Assembly: GCF_014851585.1 (NCBI RefSeq)
Contig: NZ_JACVAB010000003.1
Location: forward strand, 124,001 to 188,000
Source: Agrobacterium sp. AGB01
GTDB taxonomy: Bacteria > Pseudomonadota > Alphaproteobacteria > Rhizobiales > Rhizobiaceae
Direction: 5' to 3'
DNA: 64,000 nt
Every line of letters starts with the position of its first letter. The stretch's first letter is position 1. Positions 8,938 through 16,973 of the stretch are shown one piece after another. The position numbers and the translations under genes were made by a program. Below the pieces are notes generated by a model, which was not told the DNA's origin, ran no database searches, and saw nothing but the letters and a program-made list of their open reading frames with translations.

Positions 8938-9010
8938 GATCTTTACTCCATAGATAAACGATGTCCGGCAGAACCGGACATCACGATGAGTGCGTGGAGG
9001 AGATGGGAAC

Positions 9011-9997
9011 TTACTTGATGATGTCGTTCATCTTGTCGTAGACGCCAGGCGTCCACTCAGGAAAGGCATCCGGAACCTTCGAAGCAGCTTCAAAGAAGGA
9101 CGATTTGTCCACGTCATTGAAGCGGATGCCCTTGTCTTCAAGCGTCTTGCGGAACTCGGTTTCAAGCGCTTGGATTTTCGGGATACGCTTGGCCGATTCA
9201 GCACGACCCACGGTATCGAGAGCTTTCTTGGCGTCATCAGGCAGGCTGTCATACACCTTCTGGCTCATCAGGATTGAGGTGGTGGCAACAACGTGACCGG
9301 TCAAAGATATATTGGGACGGGTTTCATAGAGCTTCGATGAATAAAGCAACGATAGCGGCGCTTCCACGCCATCCGCCACACCCTGCTCAAGGGCGCTGTA
9401 AGCTTCAGACCATGCGGTGTTGGTCGGGTTTCCACCAAGGGTCTTGGACACTTCGTTCCACATCTTGGTTGGGGCATTACGGATCTTCATGCCAGCCGTA
9501 TCGGGACGAGCCTTTACCTCACGGTTGGAAAGCAGATGGCGTGTACCGAAATAAACAAGCGTAACAACACGTAGCCCCTTTTCGGAAAGCTTCGCTTCCA
9601 TGTCCTTCACCGTGTCAGAGTTCCACAGCTTCTCGATATCCTCAGGCTTCTTCACAAGATACGGGGCCATGAAAGTCGAGAAGTCAGGCACATAGTTGGA
9701 CAGGTGGCTCGGATCGGAATCCTGCAGTACCGGCGCACCACGCGAGATGGTGTCGATCATGTCGACCGTCTTGCCCAAAGCTTCCGACGGGAAGATTTCG
9801 ACCTTGAGTGTGCCATTGGACGCAGCTTCCAGCTCCTTGGCAAACTCCTGCCAAAGCGGGTAGGTTTTGTCCTGATTGGACACCACCATGTTCATGCGCA
9901 GCAATGTCGGCGATTGCGCGAAAGCAGGCAGCGCACAGGACATAGCAAGGCTGGCAGCAACGCTCGCCGCAAAAACTCTACGGGTGAATTTCAGCAT
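9011..9997 (-). CDS. TRAP transporter substrate-binding protein (DctP family)
   Basis: A 328-residue periplasmic protein. A Sec signal peptide (MLKFTRRVFAASVAASLAM, cleavage after AFAQ near 28) is followed by a DctP fold with the family ligand-arginine region AGMKIRNAPTKMW and the NTAWSEAYSALEQGVADGVEAP-type segment. It is the first gene of the dctPQM operon. About 120 nt upstream lies the palindrome at 10121-10132 shared with other transcription units in this island, so it is probably controlled by the GntR regulator encoded at 10.8-11.5 kb. A sugar acid or hydroxycarboxylate is the likely ligand (inference from the neighbouring dehydrogenases). Confidence 0.9.
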   Translation of the reverse strand: MLKFTRRVFAASVAASLAMSCALPAFAQSPTLLRMNMVVSNQDKTYPLWQEFAKELEAASNGTLKVEIFPSEALGKTVDMIDTISRGAPVLQDSDPSHLSNYVPDFSTFMAPYLVKKPEDIEKLWNSDTVKDMEAKLSEKGLRVVTLVYFGTRHLLSNREVKARPDTAGMKIRNAPTKMWNEVSKTLGGNPTNTAWSEAYSALEQGVADGVEAPLSLLYSSKLYETRPNISLTGHVVATTSILMSQKVYDSLPDDAKKALDTVGRAESAKRIPKIQALETEFRKTLEDKGIRFNDVDKSSFFEAASKVPDAFPEWTPGVYDKMNDIIK

Positions 9998-10120
9998 ATA
10001 TTTTCCTCCAGATGGACGTGTCGTGCCTCCCCGGCACGGTTAAGACGATCCCGACCTGTGGTCCGTGTGCGGCTGGCTGCTCCTCCAGCACCGCTCACTC
10101 CTCCTCGGCCTCAGTCATAT

Positions 10121-10132
10121 ATCATGCATCAT
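10121..10132. promoter_or_regulatory. Putative GntR operator upstream of dctP
   Basis: ATCATGCATCAT, an imperfect palindrome (one mismatched pair) in the dctP leader. It matches the perfect sites at 11542, 15869, 20497 and 20504. Confidence 0.6.
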
Positions 10133-10174
10133 ATTCTTTCAGCGTCAAGTCCGCCAACAGCCTGCAAACGCGTG

Positions 10175-10762
10175 TTATTCAAACAAAGTGGCCTGCATCG
10201 ACGGTTTGGCGGAGACAGCATCCAACCATGACGCGAGTGCGGGGTGACGAACTCGCCAAGCATCCTCGGAAAAACGGAAATCCAGATATGTCAGCGCACA
10301 GGCAATCGAGATCGCCCCAATATGGAAGCGGGACAGTTCACCAATGTTTTGCTCCAAATGCGCCAGTGTTTGATCAATCGTGCGTCTGTAAAGCCGGATA
10401 CGCTCAGGCGATTGCTGTTCTACGGGGCGCAATGTTTCATGGCGGCGGGGGACTGCTGCGTCCATGATCCCGTCACCCAGGGCCTGTTGCAACAGCGCCT
10501 GCCAGCGCGCGCCGCTCTCAAGCGGAAATAGCTTTGGACCATAGGTTACATCGAGATATTCACAGATCAGCGGGCTATCGAAAAATGCCTTTCCGTCGTC
10601 CAGTAGTAGGGCCGGAACACGGTTCATCGGATTGACGGCAGCAAGCGTTACATCGTCAGACATGGCATTGACGGTAACCAGTTCAAGCGGCACATCGAGT
10701 TCGTGCGCAACCACCCTGACCTTGCGGGAATAGGGTGAAGGCACTGCATATAGAAGTTTCAT
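10175..10762 (-). CDS. Glutathione S-transferase family protein
   Basis: A 195-residue cytoplasmic protein with an N-terminal thioredoxin-like domain (SPYSRKVRV near residues 9-17, NPMNRVPALLLDDG with the cis-proline, and the DSPLICEYL glutathione-contact motif) and a C-terminal helical domain. The GGAG box before the ATG fixes the start. It follows the GntR gene by 76 nt in the same direction and could be the last gene of the dehydrogenase operon. Whether it conjugates, isomerises or reduces a substrate cannot be read; isomerase-type GSTs occur in catabolic clusters. Confidence 0.85.
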   Translation of the reverse strand: MKLLYAVPSPYSRKVRVVAHELDVPLELVTVNAMSDDVTLAAVNPMNRVPALLLDDGKAFFDSPLICEYLDVTYGPKLFPLESGARWQALLQQALGDGIMDAAVPRRHETLRPVEQQSPERIRLYRRTIDQTLAHLEQNIGELSRFHIGAISIACALTYLDFRFSEDAWRVRHPALASWLDAVSAKPSMQATLFE

Positions 10763-10838
10763 GGGGGTTCTCCGGGCGTGAAAAAGCGTCCGCCGATGAC
10801 GTCATCGGCGGTTATAAAAATCAGAAATCCAGGACTGC

Positions 10839-11513
10839 TCAGACCGCTGTCTTGCGCTCGGCTTCGAGGGTCCGCACCATTTCTTCGCCCCACAGGATAT
10901 CTTCCTGCATGGCGGCACGGCTTGCCTGTGCGTCTCCGGCTTCCAGCGCAGCAATCAGGTCATAATGTTTGTGATTGTCACCCGAAAGCTGACGTACCGG
11001 CATCCGGTCGTGGAAGGTACGAAGGAACGGGCCCATCAGGACCCACATATTTTCACAGATGCTTTCGAGGATCGGCAATTGCGCAAGACGCAGGATTGCA
11101 AAGTGAAAATCGCGGTTCAAAACACTTGCTCGCTCAGGGCTTGTCGCAGCGGCCTTGATAAATTCAGCGTTGATGGCTTTCAGCGCCTTGATATCTGCCT
11201 TGGTGGCCAATTCTGCTGCACGTCCTGCTGCAACACCTTCAAGCTCGACGCGAATACGTTGCACCTCCCGCAAACTCTGCGGGGAAAGATCAGGAACCTG
11301 CACAGATGTGGCAGCGCGCATTTCCAGGGCCCGCTCGCTGACCAGACGGAAAATCGCCTCGCGTACCGGGGTTATGCTCGTGCCATATTCTTCGGCCACG
11401 CCTGAGATCGTCAGGCGTTGGCCCGGTGCATACTGGCCGTCCATAAGTGCATTGCGCAAATTGCCATAAAGCTGTGTCGACAGGTTTTCCCGCGAAATAG
11501 GTTTCTGGGCCAA
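10839..11513 (-). CDS. GntR/FCD-family transcriptional regulator
   Basis: A 224-residue regulator. Residues about 8-75 form the winged helix (NLRNALMDGQYAPGQRL, VAEEYGTSITPVREAIFRLV), and residues about 90-215 the FCD ligand-binding domain, with the metal-site residues in NRDFHFAIL and the histidine-bearing HKHYDLIAALEAGD. A TTG start is preferred because AAGGA lies 7 nt upstream. The perfect palindrome ATCATATATGAT lies 28 nt before it, so autoregulation is likely. Copies of this palindrome near dctP, at the divergent promoter and before the transketolase genes mark it as the probable island regulator; the effector should be a small acid or sugar acid, as in this family. Confidence 0.88.
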   Translation of the reverse strand: MAQKPISRENLSTQLYGNLRNALMDGQYAPGQRLTISGVAEEYGTSITPVREAIFRLVSERALEMRAATSVQVPDLSPQSLREVQRIRVELEGVAAGRAAELATKADIKALKAINAEFIKAAATSPERASVLNRDFHFAILRLAQLPILESICENMWVLMGPFLRTFHDRMPVRQLSGDNHKHYDLIAALEAGDAQASRAAMQEDILWGEEMVRTLEAERKTAV

Positions 11514-11541
11514 TCCGGCATCCTTTCAGGCAACGAAACAA

Positions 11542-11553
11542 ATCATATATGAT
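11542..11553. promoter_or_regulatory. GntR operator (autoregulatory)
   Basis: ATCATATATGAT, a perfect 12-bp palindrome in the 53-nt gap between the VOC gene stop and the GntR start. It is identical to the site at 20504-20515. Confidence 0.65.
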
Positions 11554-11566
11554 CTAACATACTTCT

Positions 11567-12034
11567 CTATGACCTGGGTAGCTCGACCAGTTCGATAAGC
11601 ACGCCATGTGGATCACGCATGTATAACCCCCGCAAACCGGCCGCTATACCCTCGGTAATCTCGGTCAGTTCGCCTTGCTCAGATCCGCCATTCCGGAGAA
11701 TGTCATCGCGCAGCGCCTCGACATTTTTTATGCGCAGGCAGATATGTGCGGCACCCGGCTGGCTGCTACGCGGCACGGATGGCGTGTCCTGTTCATCAAA
11801 CTGGATGAACTCGATATGGCCACCATGGCCATAGAGATGCACGAGCTTCACCTGCGCATTTGGCACACCCATGAAGCGTGAAATCCATGGCTGACGTCGT
11901 TCGCCAATCGGTTTCGCCTCAAATCCCATCACATTGGTCCAGAAGGCAACCGAGCGCTCAATATCGGGGGTAATCCAGCCGGTATGGTCGAGGCTGGATT
12001 GTCCCCATTTTTCCAGATAGGCCTGATCTGTCAT
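11567..12034 (-). CDS. VOC-superfamily (glyoxalase/dioxygenase fold) protein
   Basis: About 155 residues with two babba modules: LDHTGWITPDIERSVAFW at the N-terminus supplies the first metal histidine, and HICLRIKNVEALRDDIL plus MRDPHGVLIELVEL supply the later histidine and the terminal glutamate region. The ATG at 12034 overlaps the stop of the enolase-family gene (ATGA), so an upstream extension to 12082 is rejected. Metal-dependent isomerase, lyase or dioxygenase activities are all possible for this fold. It is the fifth coupled gene of the operon. Confidence 0.82.
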   Translation of the reverse strand: MTDQAYLEKWGQSSLDHTGWITPDIERSVAFWTNVMGFEAKPIGERRQPWISRFMGVPNAQVKLVHLYGHGGHIEFIQFDEQDTPSVPRSSQPGAAHICLRIKNVEALRDDILRNGGSEQGELTEITEGIAAGLRGLYMRDPHGVLIELVELPRS

Positions 12035-13128
12035 TTCGAAAAAATTTCCTGACGGGTTGTGTAGGGCGCCAGCCGGTCCCAATCGAGTGCGAGACCCGCA
12101 CCTTTGCGTCCAGTGGCAATGATGTTTCCGCCTTCGATGACCGGAGGTGACAAGAAAAACTGGTCGATCGGATCGGCCCCGACCTCCGGCATGATCATTT
12201 CGACACAGCGAACCGCATCAAAAGCCAATGCCAGCTCAGCGTGAAGCGCTGCAAAAACATGCGGAATGACGGGCCTGTCAAAGGCGCGAGCCACCGCAAT
12301 TGCCTCTACTGCACCGGTAATGCCGCCACTGACCGAGGCATCGACCCGGAGAATACCGCCAGCATTGGCAAGATCACGAAAGCCCGAGAGATCGATGACG
12401 TCCTCGCCCACCGCCAGCGGAATGTCGAGCCGCGAGGACAATGAGGCGATGGCATGCACCTGCGTTGGTGCGAATGGGTCTTCAACAAAAGCACCACCAA
12501 GCTTTTCCCCCAGCCTGCACCAGGGAAGCGCCTGATCAATGCTGGTCCACGACCAATGCGCATCAATCCCAAATTTGACACCTGTTGGCAGTGACGCAGC
12601 AAGAGCCTCCATGACAGCCTTGTCAGCCTCGAAATTTAGCCCATCAATCATGCATTTGATGGTCTTGAACCCGCGGGCAGCGAGATTTGCGCCTTCCGTG
12701 GCAGCCCGTTCCGGCGTCATGCCGTAACCGATCACCGGCATGACAGGCACCTTGTCCCGAACGGCGCCCAAAACAGTGGAAAGCGGTTGGCCAACCGACA
12801 CGCACCAGGCATCCCAAAGCGCAATGTCACAAAGGCTCATTCCTCTGACCATGGCCGCACGCGGTGCAGGCGTTGGTCCCAGTGCAAGTTTACGCAACCG
12901 GTTTCGATCGGCCGCCTTTTCGCCCGGATAATGCCGGGCCGCCTTAGCCACCAGATCAAAGAGCGGCAGACCACGATCATAGCCATAAGCGTAACCTTCC
13001 GACCCGTCGGAAAGCACCAGCTTCACAACGACATAATCCCGTTGTGCGATGGTAACAGGACCGAGTTGAACCGGTTTTTGAAGCGGGATGCAGACAGACC
13101 TCGCTTCGAGTTTTGCAATTGTCGTCAT
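12031..13128 (-). CDS. Mandelate racemase/muconate lactonising enzyme-family protein
   Basis: A 365-residue enolase-superfamily enzyme with an N-terminal capping domain and a C-terminal barrel. Candidate metal ligands lie in FGIDAHWSW, AFVEDPFAP and AVGEDVID; a lysine base lies in the FKTIKCMIDG strand and a histidine in IPHVFAALHAEL. Such enzymes dehydrate sugar acids or racemise alpha-hydroxy acids. The start overlaps the SDR stop by 1 nt (TGATG). Only KTIK rather than the usual KxK arrangement is seen, so the reaction cannot be assigned by eye; an acid-sugar dehydratase or epimerase would fit the neighbours. Confidence 0.85.
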   Translation of the reverse strand: MTTIAKLEARSVCIPLQKPVQLGPVTIAQRDYVVVKLVLSDGSEGYAYGYDRGLPLFDLVAKAARHYPGEKAADRNRLRKLALGPTPAPRAAMVRGMSLCDIALWDAWCVSVGQPLSTVLGAVRDKVPVMPVIGYGMTPERAATEGANLAARGFKTIKCMIDGLNFEADKAVMEALAASLPTGVKFGIDAHWSWTSIDQALPWCRLGEKLGGAFVEDPFAPTQVHAIASLSSRLDIPLAVGEDVIDLSGFRDLANAGGILRVDASVSGGITGAVEAIAVARAFDRPVIPHVFAALHAELALAFDAVRCVEMIMPEVGADPIDQFFLSPPVIEGGNIIATGRKGAGLALDWDRLAPYTTRQEIFSK

Positions 13129-13937
13129 CAGCTTGCCACGCCCAGATCAGCGCTTTCGGTGAGGAATGCATTGGCTGTCATGCCGCCATCCACCATCAAG
13201 ACGTGGCCTGTCACAAAACTTGCTGCTTCGGACGCCAGGAAGATTGCCGAACCCATTAACTCATCTGGCTCGGCCCAGCGTGCCAGAGGCGTGCGGTCGA
13301 TGACCTGCTGCTCAAAAGTTCCCGTCCCCAGCACCTTCTTGTTCATGTCAGTCAAAATATAACCAGGGCCGATCGCATTGACCGTGATGCCAAAGGAACC
13401 AAGCTCCGCTGCCAAACCACGTGTTATGCCAACCACCCCGTGCTTGGCCGCAACATAGGATATGACGCCGGGGCGCGAACTGATGGCCATGACCGACGCT
13501 GTGTTGATGATACGGCCGTATTTCTGCTTGCGCATGTGGCGAATGCATTCACGCGCCACGCCGTAGAGCGAACTGAGATTGATGGAAATGACCTTGTTCC
13601 AGTCATCCATGTCATGGCTTTCAACCGGCTTGCGAATAAGAATACCGGCATTGTTCATCAATATGTCGAGCCTGCCATTGCGCTCAACAATACCGTCGAC
13701 AGCGGCGGCAACCGCTGGCGTGTCAGTCACATCAAAGGTGACGGCTTCGGCACTCCAGCCGCTGGCCTTCAAGCTCTCGACCGCAGCGTTGGCGTTATCG
13801 GCATTGATATCGTTGATAACGACGTGCGCACCTGCCGAGGCAAGTCCTTTGGCAAAGGAAAAACCAATGCCGCGACCAGCACCGGTTACCAATGCAACGC
13901 GGCCTTTCAACGAGAAAAGTTCAGTCCCTGTGGTCAT
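13128..13937 (-). CDS. Short-chain dehydrogenase/reductase, gluconate 5-dehydrogenase-like
   Basis: About 269 residues of classical SDR: nucleotide motif TGAGRGIGFSFA, acidic ND in VVINDINA, NNAG in ILMNNAGI, active-site serine followed by YVAAK, and GYILTDM after it. The ATG at 13937 lies 2 nt after the stop of the preceding gene with GAGG upstream, so it is preferred over the TTG at 13943. The sequence resembles keto-gluconate reductases (IdnO type), which agrees with the L-idonate-dehydrogenase-like gene nearby. Confidence 0.87.
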   Translation of the reverse strand: MTTGTELFSLKGRVALVTGAGRGIGFSFAKGLASAGAHVVINDINADNANAAVESLKASGWSAEAVTFDVTDTPAVAAAVDGIVERNGRLDILMNNAGILIRKPVESHDMDDWNKVISINLSSLYGVARECIRHMRKQKYGRIINTASVMAISSRPGVISYVAAKHGVVGITRGLAAELGSFGITVNAIGPGYILTDMNKKVLGTGTFEQQVIDRTPLARWAEPDELMGSAIFLASEAASFVTGHVLMVDGGMTANAFLTESADLGVAS

Positions 13938-13939
13938 GA

Positions 13940-15010
13940 TCAAGCGGCCTCGATGATGGTAATGGCGCGGGCAATATCGTCAGCCGAAATCGGCTTTACA
14001 AATTTCTTCATATGCGCGGCCTCGGCAGACACGGTAGCGATGGTTTCGACAACCGAATTCGACCGCTCGTCCAGACCGAGATCCGCCAGTTTCAGCGGCA
14101 GTTTGGCGTCACGATAGAAATCGTACATATCGGCCATGAAGTTATCATCGCGGTCCTCAAGCACAAGCTGCACCAGCAGGCCGTAAGCGACCTGATGACC
14201 ATGAAGTGCGTTGGCGATACCGGGCACTGCTGACAGTCCACGCGTCATGCCGTGAGACACGGAAAGTCCGCCACTTTCAAAGGCCAGACCGCTCATCAGA
14301 ACGCAGGCTTCAACCAGTGCCTCGAGATGTTCGTCCGGTTCGCCGCGCTCAAGCGCGGCATAAGCGGCGGTTGTGTGTTCACGCACAGTATCATAACATG
14401 CATGAGCGAGCGCCAGAGCAGAGCGCGGGGACGCCGCACCAAACACGTTGTTGCCCTTTGCGCCAATGCACTGCTCAACCTCGAAACGTTTGACCAGCGC
14501 ATCACCAACGCCTGCGGACAGCAATTTCAGCGGTGCCTTGGCGATAATAGCTGTATCGACAAGCACCAGATCAGGGTTGGCACGGTTCTGTTCCACGCCA
14601 ACCAGCTTGTGGTCGCTGTCGTAGACAACCGCGATATGACTGGTGGGAGAATCATTTGAGGCAACCGTCGGAACCGAAATGAAAGCGGCCTTCAGCTCCC
14701 TTGCCACCAGCTTGCCGGTATCGATGGTTTTGCCACCACCTGCAGCAATCACCACGTCATGTTTCGCATCGGACACTTCCTTCACCAGTCGCTCAATCTC
14801 GGCATAGGTGATTTCGCCGCCAAAACGCAGACCCGTCACACTAACGCCTGCCTCCTGCGCACTGCGGGTAATGGTTGGGCCTACAATTGCGTGGACATTA
14901 TCATCTGCCAGAAGGATCGCGGACGTTCCAAATCCCGCAAGTTCCTTGCCGATGGCTGCAAGAACGCCTGGCCCCTGAATATAGCGGCGTGGTGCTCCAA
15001 AAATAATCAT
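13940..15010 (-). CDS. Glycerol dehydrogenase-family (GldA-like) oxidoreductase
   Basis: A 356-residue iron/zinc-dependent group-III type dehydrogenase. Visible elements are the nucleotide-binding VIAAGGGKTIDTGKL, PTVASNDSPTS, the metal-ligand region SAGVGDALVKRFEVE, and the later histidines in GLSVSHGMTRGL and LHGHQVAYGLL. It oxidises or reduces a vicinal diol/hydroxyketone with NAD; the physiological substrate here is unknown. Start and stop overlap both neighbours, which shows translational coupling. Confidence 0.88.
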   Translation of the reverse strand: MIIFGAPRRYIQGPGVLAAIGKELAGFGTSAILLADDNVHAIVGPTITRSAQEAGVSVTGLRFGGEITYAEIERLVKEVSDAKHDVVIAAGGGKTIDTGKLVARELKAAFISVPTVASNDSPTSHIAVVYDSDHKLVGVEQNRANPDLVLVDTAIIAKAPLKLLSAGVGDALVKRFEVEQCIGAKGNNVFGAASPRSALALAHACYDTVREHTTAAYAALERGEPDEHLEALVEACVLMSGLAFESGGLSVSHGMTRGLSAVPGIANALHGHQVAYGLLVQLVLEDRDDNFMADMYDFYRDAKLPLKLADLGLDERSNSVVETIATVSAEAAHMKKFVKPISADDIARAITIIEAA

Positions 15011-15840
15011 GCGTTTTCTCTCCGGATATTCGAAATATGTTCGTCCGGGACCTGCCGGACAACGAAATCAATGAAAGGATCTATCTGACCGGTCAGCATA
15101 TGAACGCCCTCGTGGACAGTCGCGCCGCGTAGGCGCGCTTCTTCCAGAAGCCGCGTAACGGGTGGCGACATGATGACTTCGGCAACGATGCTGTCACGCT
15201 CCAGCGTATCGGGATCAAGCGGCAGCGGATCATTATCATGCATGCCAAGAGCCGTGCCATTGACCACCAGATCGAAACCGGTGCCATCGGCCTTGCCAAC
15301 ACTGACAGGTGTTGCCGGATGCAGTGCCTGCAAACGGTCCACCAACGCTTGCGCACGGGCTTCGGTACGGTTGCTGATAACCAACTCGCGGACACCGGCC
15401 GCCAGAAGCGCATCGGCTATGGCAACAGAAACACCGCCCGCGCCCACCAAAAGCGCTTTCTTGCCAGCTGGGTTACGCCCCAGACGCGATAGACCGCCCG
15501 TAAAACCCTCACCATCGAGTATACGACCGACCAAGGCTCCGTCAGCATCCTTGCGAACGACATTGGCAACACCAAGCAATGCGGCAGGGCCTTCAAGCCT
15601 GTCGCACAACGCAGCAACGGTCTCCTTGTGAGGGATTGTGATAATCGCACCGGGCACACTTTCGCTGATGCGCAGCGCATTCATCACGGCAACGAGATTG
15701 TCAGGGTGGACCTGCCAGGGCACCAGCACCGCATCCAGCCCACGCTCCGTGCAGCGGGCATTAAACAGCTGCGGAGTCCGCAAATGCGCAGACGGATACG
15801 CAATATGAATGAGAACTTGCGTTCTCCCGTTAATCTCCAT
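15007..15840 (-). CDS. Shikimate dehydrogenase-like oxidoreductase (AroE/YdiB family)
   Basis: About 277 residues. The N-terminal half carries the substrate-site lysine in IITIPHKETV, and the second half the NAD(P) motif VGAGGVSVAIADAL with SNRTEAR after it. In true AroE a conserved NT and NTDG contact shikimate; here these read NVVRKD and LDGEG, so the substrate is probably not shikimate. ATG 15840 is chosen because GGGAGG precedes it by about 6 nt; an in-frame upstream codon at 15873 would overlap the operator. It is the first gene of a five-gene coupled operon, not an aromatic biosynthesis locus. Confidence 0.82.
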   Translation of the reverse strand: MEINGRTQVLIHIAYPSAHLRTPQLFNARCTERGLDAVLVPWQVHPDNLVAVMNALRISESVPGAIITIPHKETVAALCDRLEGPAALLGVANVVRKDADGALVGRILDGEGFTGGLSRLGRNPAGKKALLVGAGGVSVAIADALLAAGVRELVISNRTEARAQALVDRLQALHPATPVSVGKADGTGFDLVVNGTALGMHDNDPLPLDPDTLERDSIVAEVIMSPPVTRLLEEARLRGATVHEGVHMLTGQIDPFIDFVVRQVPDEHISNIRRENA

Positions 15841-15867
15841 CAGCGCCTCCCTCGCATTGTCATCACG

Positions 15868-15881
15868 TATCATGCATGATA
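15868..15881. promoter_or_regulatory. GntR operator in the divergent promoter
   Basis: TATCATGCATGATA is a perfect 14-bp palindrome lying between the shikimate-dehydrogenase-like operon (minus) and the idonate-dehydrogenase-like operon (plus), well placed to control both. Confidence 0.7.
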
Positions 15882-15919
15882 TTTGATTGTCGTCAACGCA
15901 AAAGTCTTTGGGAGGAGCA

Positions 15920-16954
15920 ATGAAGGCAGTTGTATTACACGCACCACATCATCTGGTGATCGAGGATCGAGATATGCCCGTTCCAGGCGACGGAGAGGTG
16001 CTGGTCCGCATTCATAAGGGGGGAATCTGCGGCTCGGACATGCATTATTACCATCATGGCGGCTTCGGGACAGTGCGCATGAAGGCACCGATGGTGCCCG
16101 GACACGAACTTTCGGGCGTTGTCGAACGCCTTGGCGCAGATGTTTCTGGAAAAAGCGTCGGTACATCAGTAGCAGTCAATCCGTCGCTCGCCTGTGGAAA
16201 ATGCAGCTACTGCGCGTCGGGCATGCCACGGCACTGCTCCGATATGCGCTTCATGGGCAGCGCCATGCGCAACCCACATATTGATGGCGGTTTCCGCGAA
16301 TATGTAGTGGTTCGGGCGGCGCAGGCCGTGCCGGTCGGGACACTTGCAGGGCTTGATGAAGCAGCCTGCGCAGAACCATTGGCCGTATGCCTGCATGCGG
16401 TATCGCAGGCACCGGATCTGCGGGGCAAACGCGTTCTTGTCACCGGTTTCGGGCCAATCGGCGCACTGACATTCCTTGCTGCAAGACACGCCGGAGCAGC
16501 TGCAATCTCTGCGACCGATGTTGCCGACATGCCGCTTCGTCTTGCAGCGCAAATGGGGGCAGAAAAGACTTGGAACGTCACAATGCCCGGTATTATGGAA
16601 GAAGAATACCGCGATCGGGGGCAGTTCGATGTGGTATTTGAATGCTCTGGCAATCAGGCTGCAATGCAGACAGCCATTGGCGTCACCAAGCCCGGCGGCA
16701 CGATTATTCAAGTAGGGCTTTTGCCTGACGAGATAACCACAGCCTTTAATCCTGTCATCACCAAGGAAATCACCTTCCGGGGATCATTTCGTTTCGACAG
16801 CGAATTTGATCTGGCTGTCCGGCTGATCTCAGACCGCACCATCGATGTGCGGCCAATCATTTCCCGCACCTTCAAATTTGACCGCGCTGACGACGCTTTC
16901 GCCTTCGCCCGTGATCGACAGCAGGCCATCAAGGTCATGCTCGACTTTGCATAA
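15920..16954 (+). CDS. Zinc-dependent L-idonate 5-dehydrogenase-like enzyme
   Basis: A 344-residue medium-chain dehydrogenase. The catalytic zinc ligands are in GGICGSDMHYY and PGHELSG; the structural zinc cysteines are in CGKCSYCASGMPRHC; the Rossmann motif is VTGFGPIGAL. The MHYYHHGGFG stretch is typical of L-idonate 5-dehydrogenase, which oxidises L-idonate to 5-keto-gluconate. A GGAGGAG box before ATG 15920 fixes the start. It is divergent from the coupled operon, shares its operator, and is followed 19 nt later by an aldehyde dehydrogenase. Sorbitol or threonine-type substrates are less likely but not excluded. Confidence 0.85.
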   Translation: MKAVVLHAPHHLVIEDRDMPVPGDGEVLVRIHKGGICGSDMHYYHHGGFGTVRMKAPMVPGHELSGVVERLGADVSGKSVGTSVAVNPSLACGKCSYCASGMPRHCSDMRFMGSAMRNPHIDGGFREYVVVRAAQAVPVGTLAGLDEAACAEPLAVCLHAVSQAPDLRGKRVLVTGFGPIGALTFLAARHAGAAAISATDVADMPLRLAAQMGAEKTWNVTMPGIMEEEYRDRGQFDVVFECSGNQAAMQTAIGVTKPGGTIIQVGLLPDEITTAFNPVITKEITFRGSFRFDSEFDLAVRLISDRTIDVRPIISRTFKFDRADDAFAFARDRQQAIKVMLDFA

Positions 16955-16973
16955 AAACAGGAAACCTTATCCC

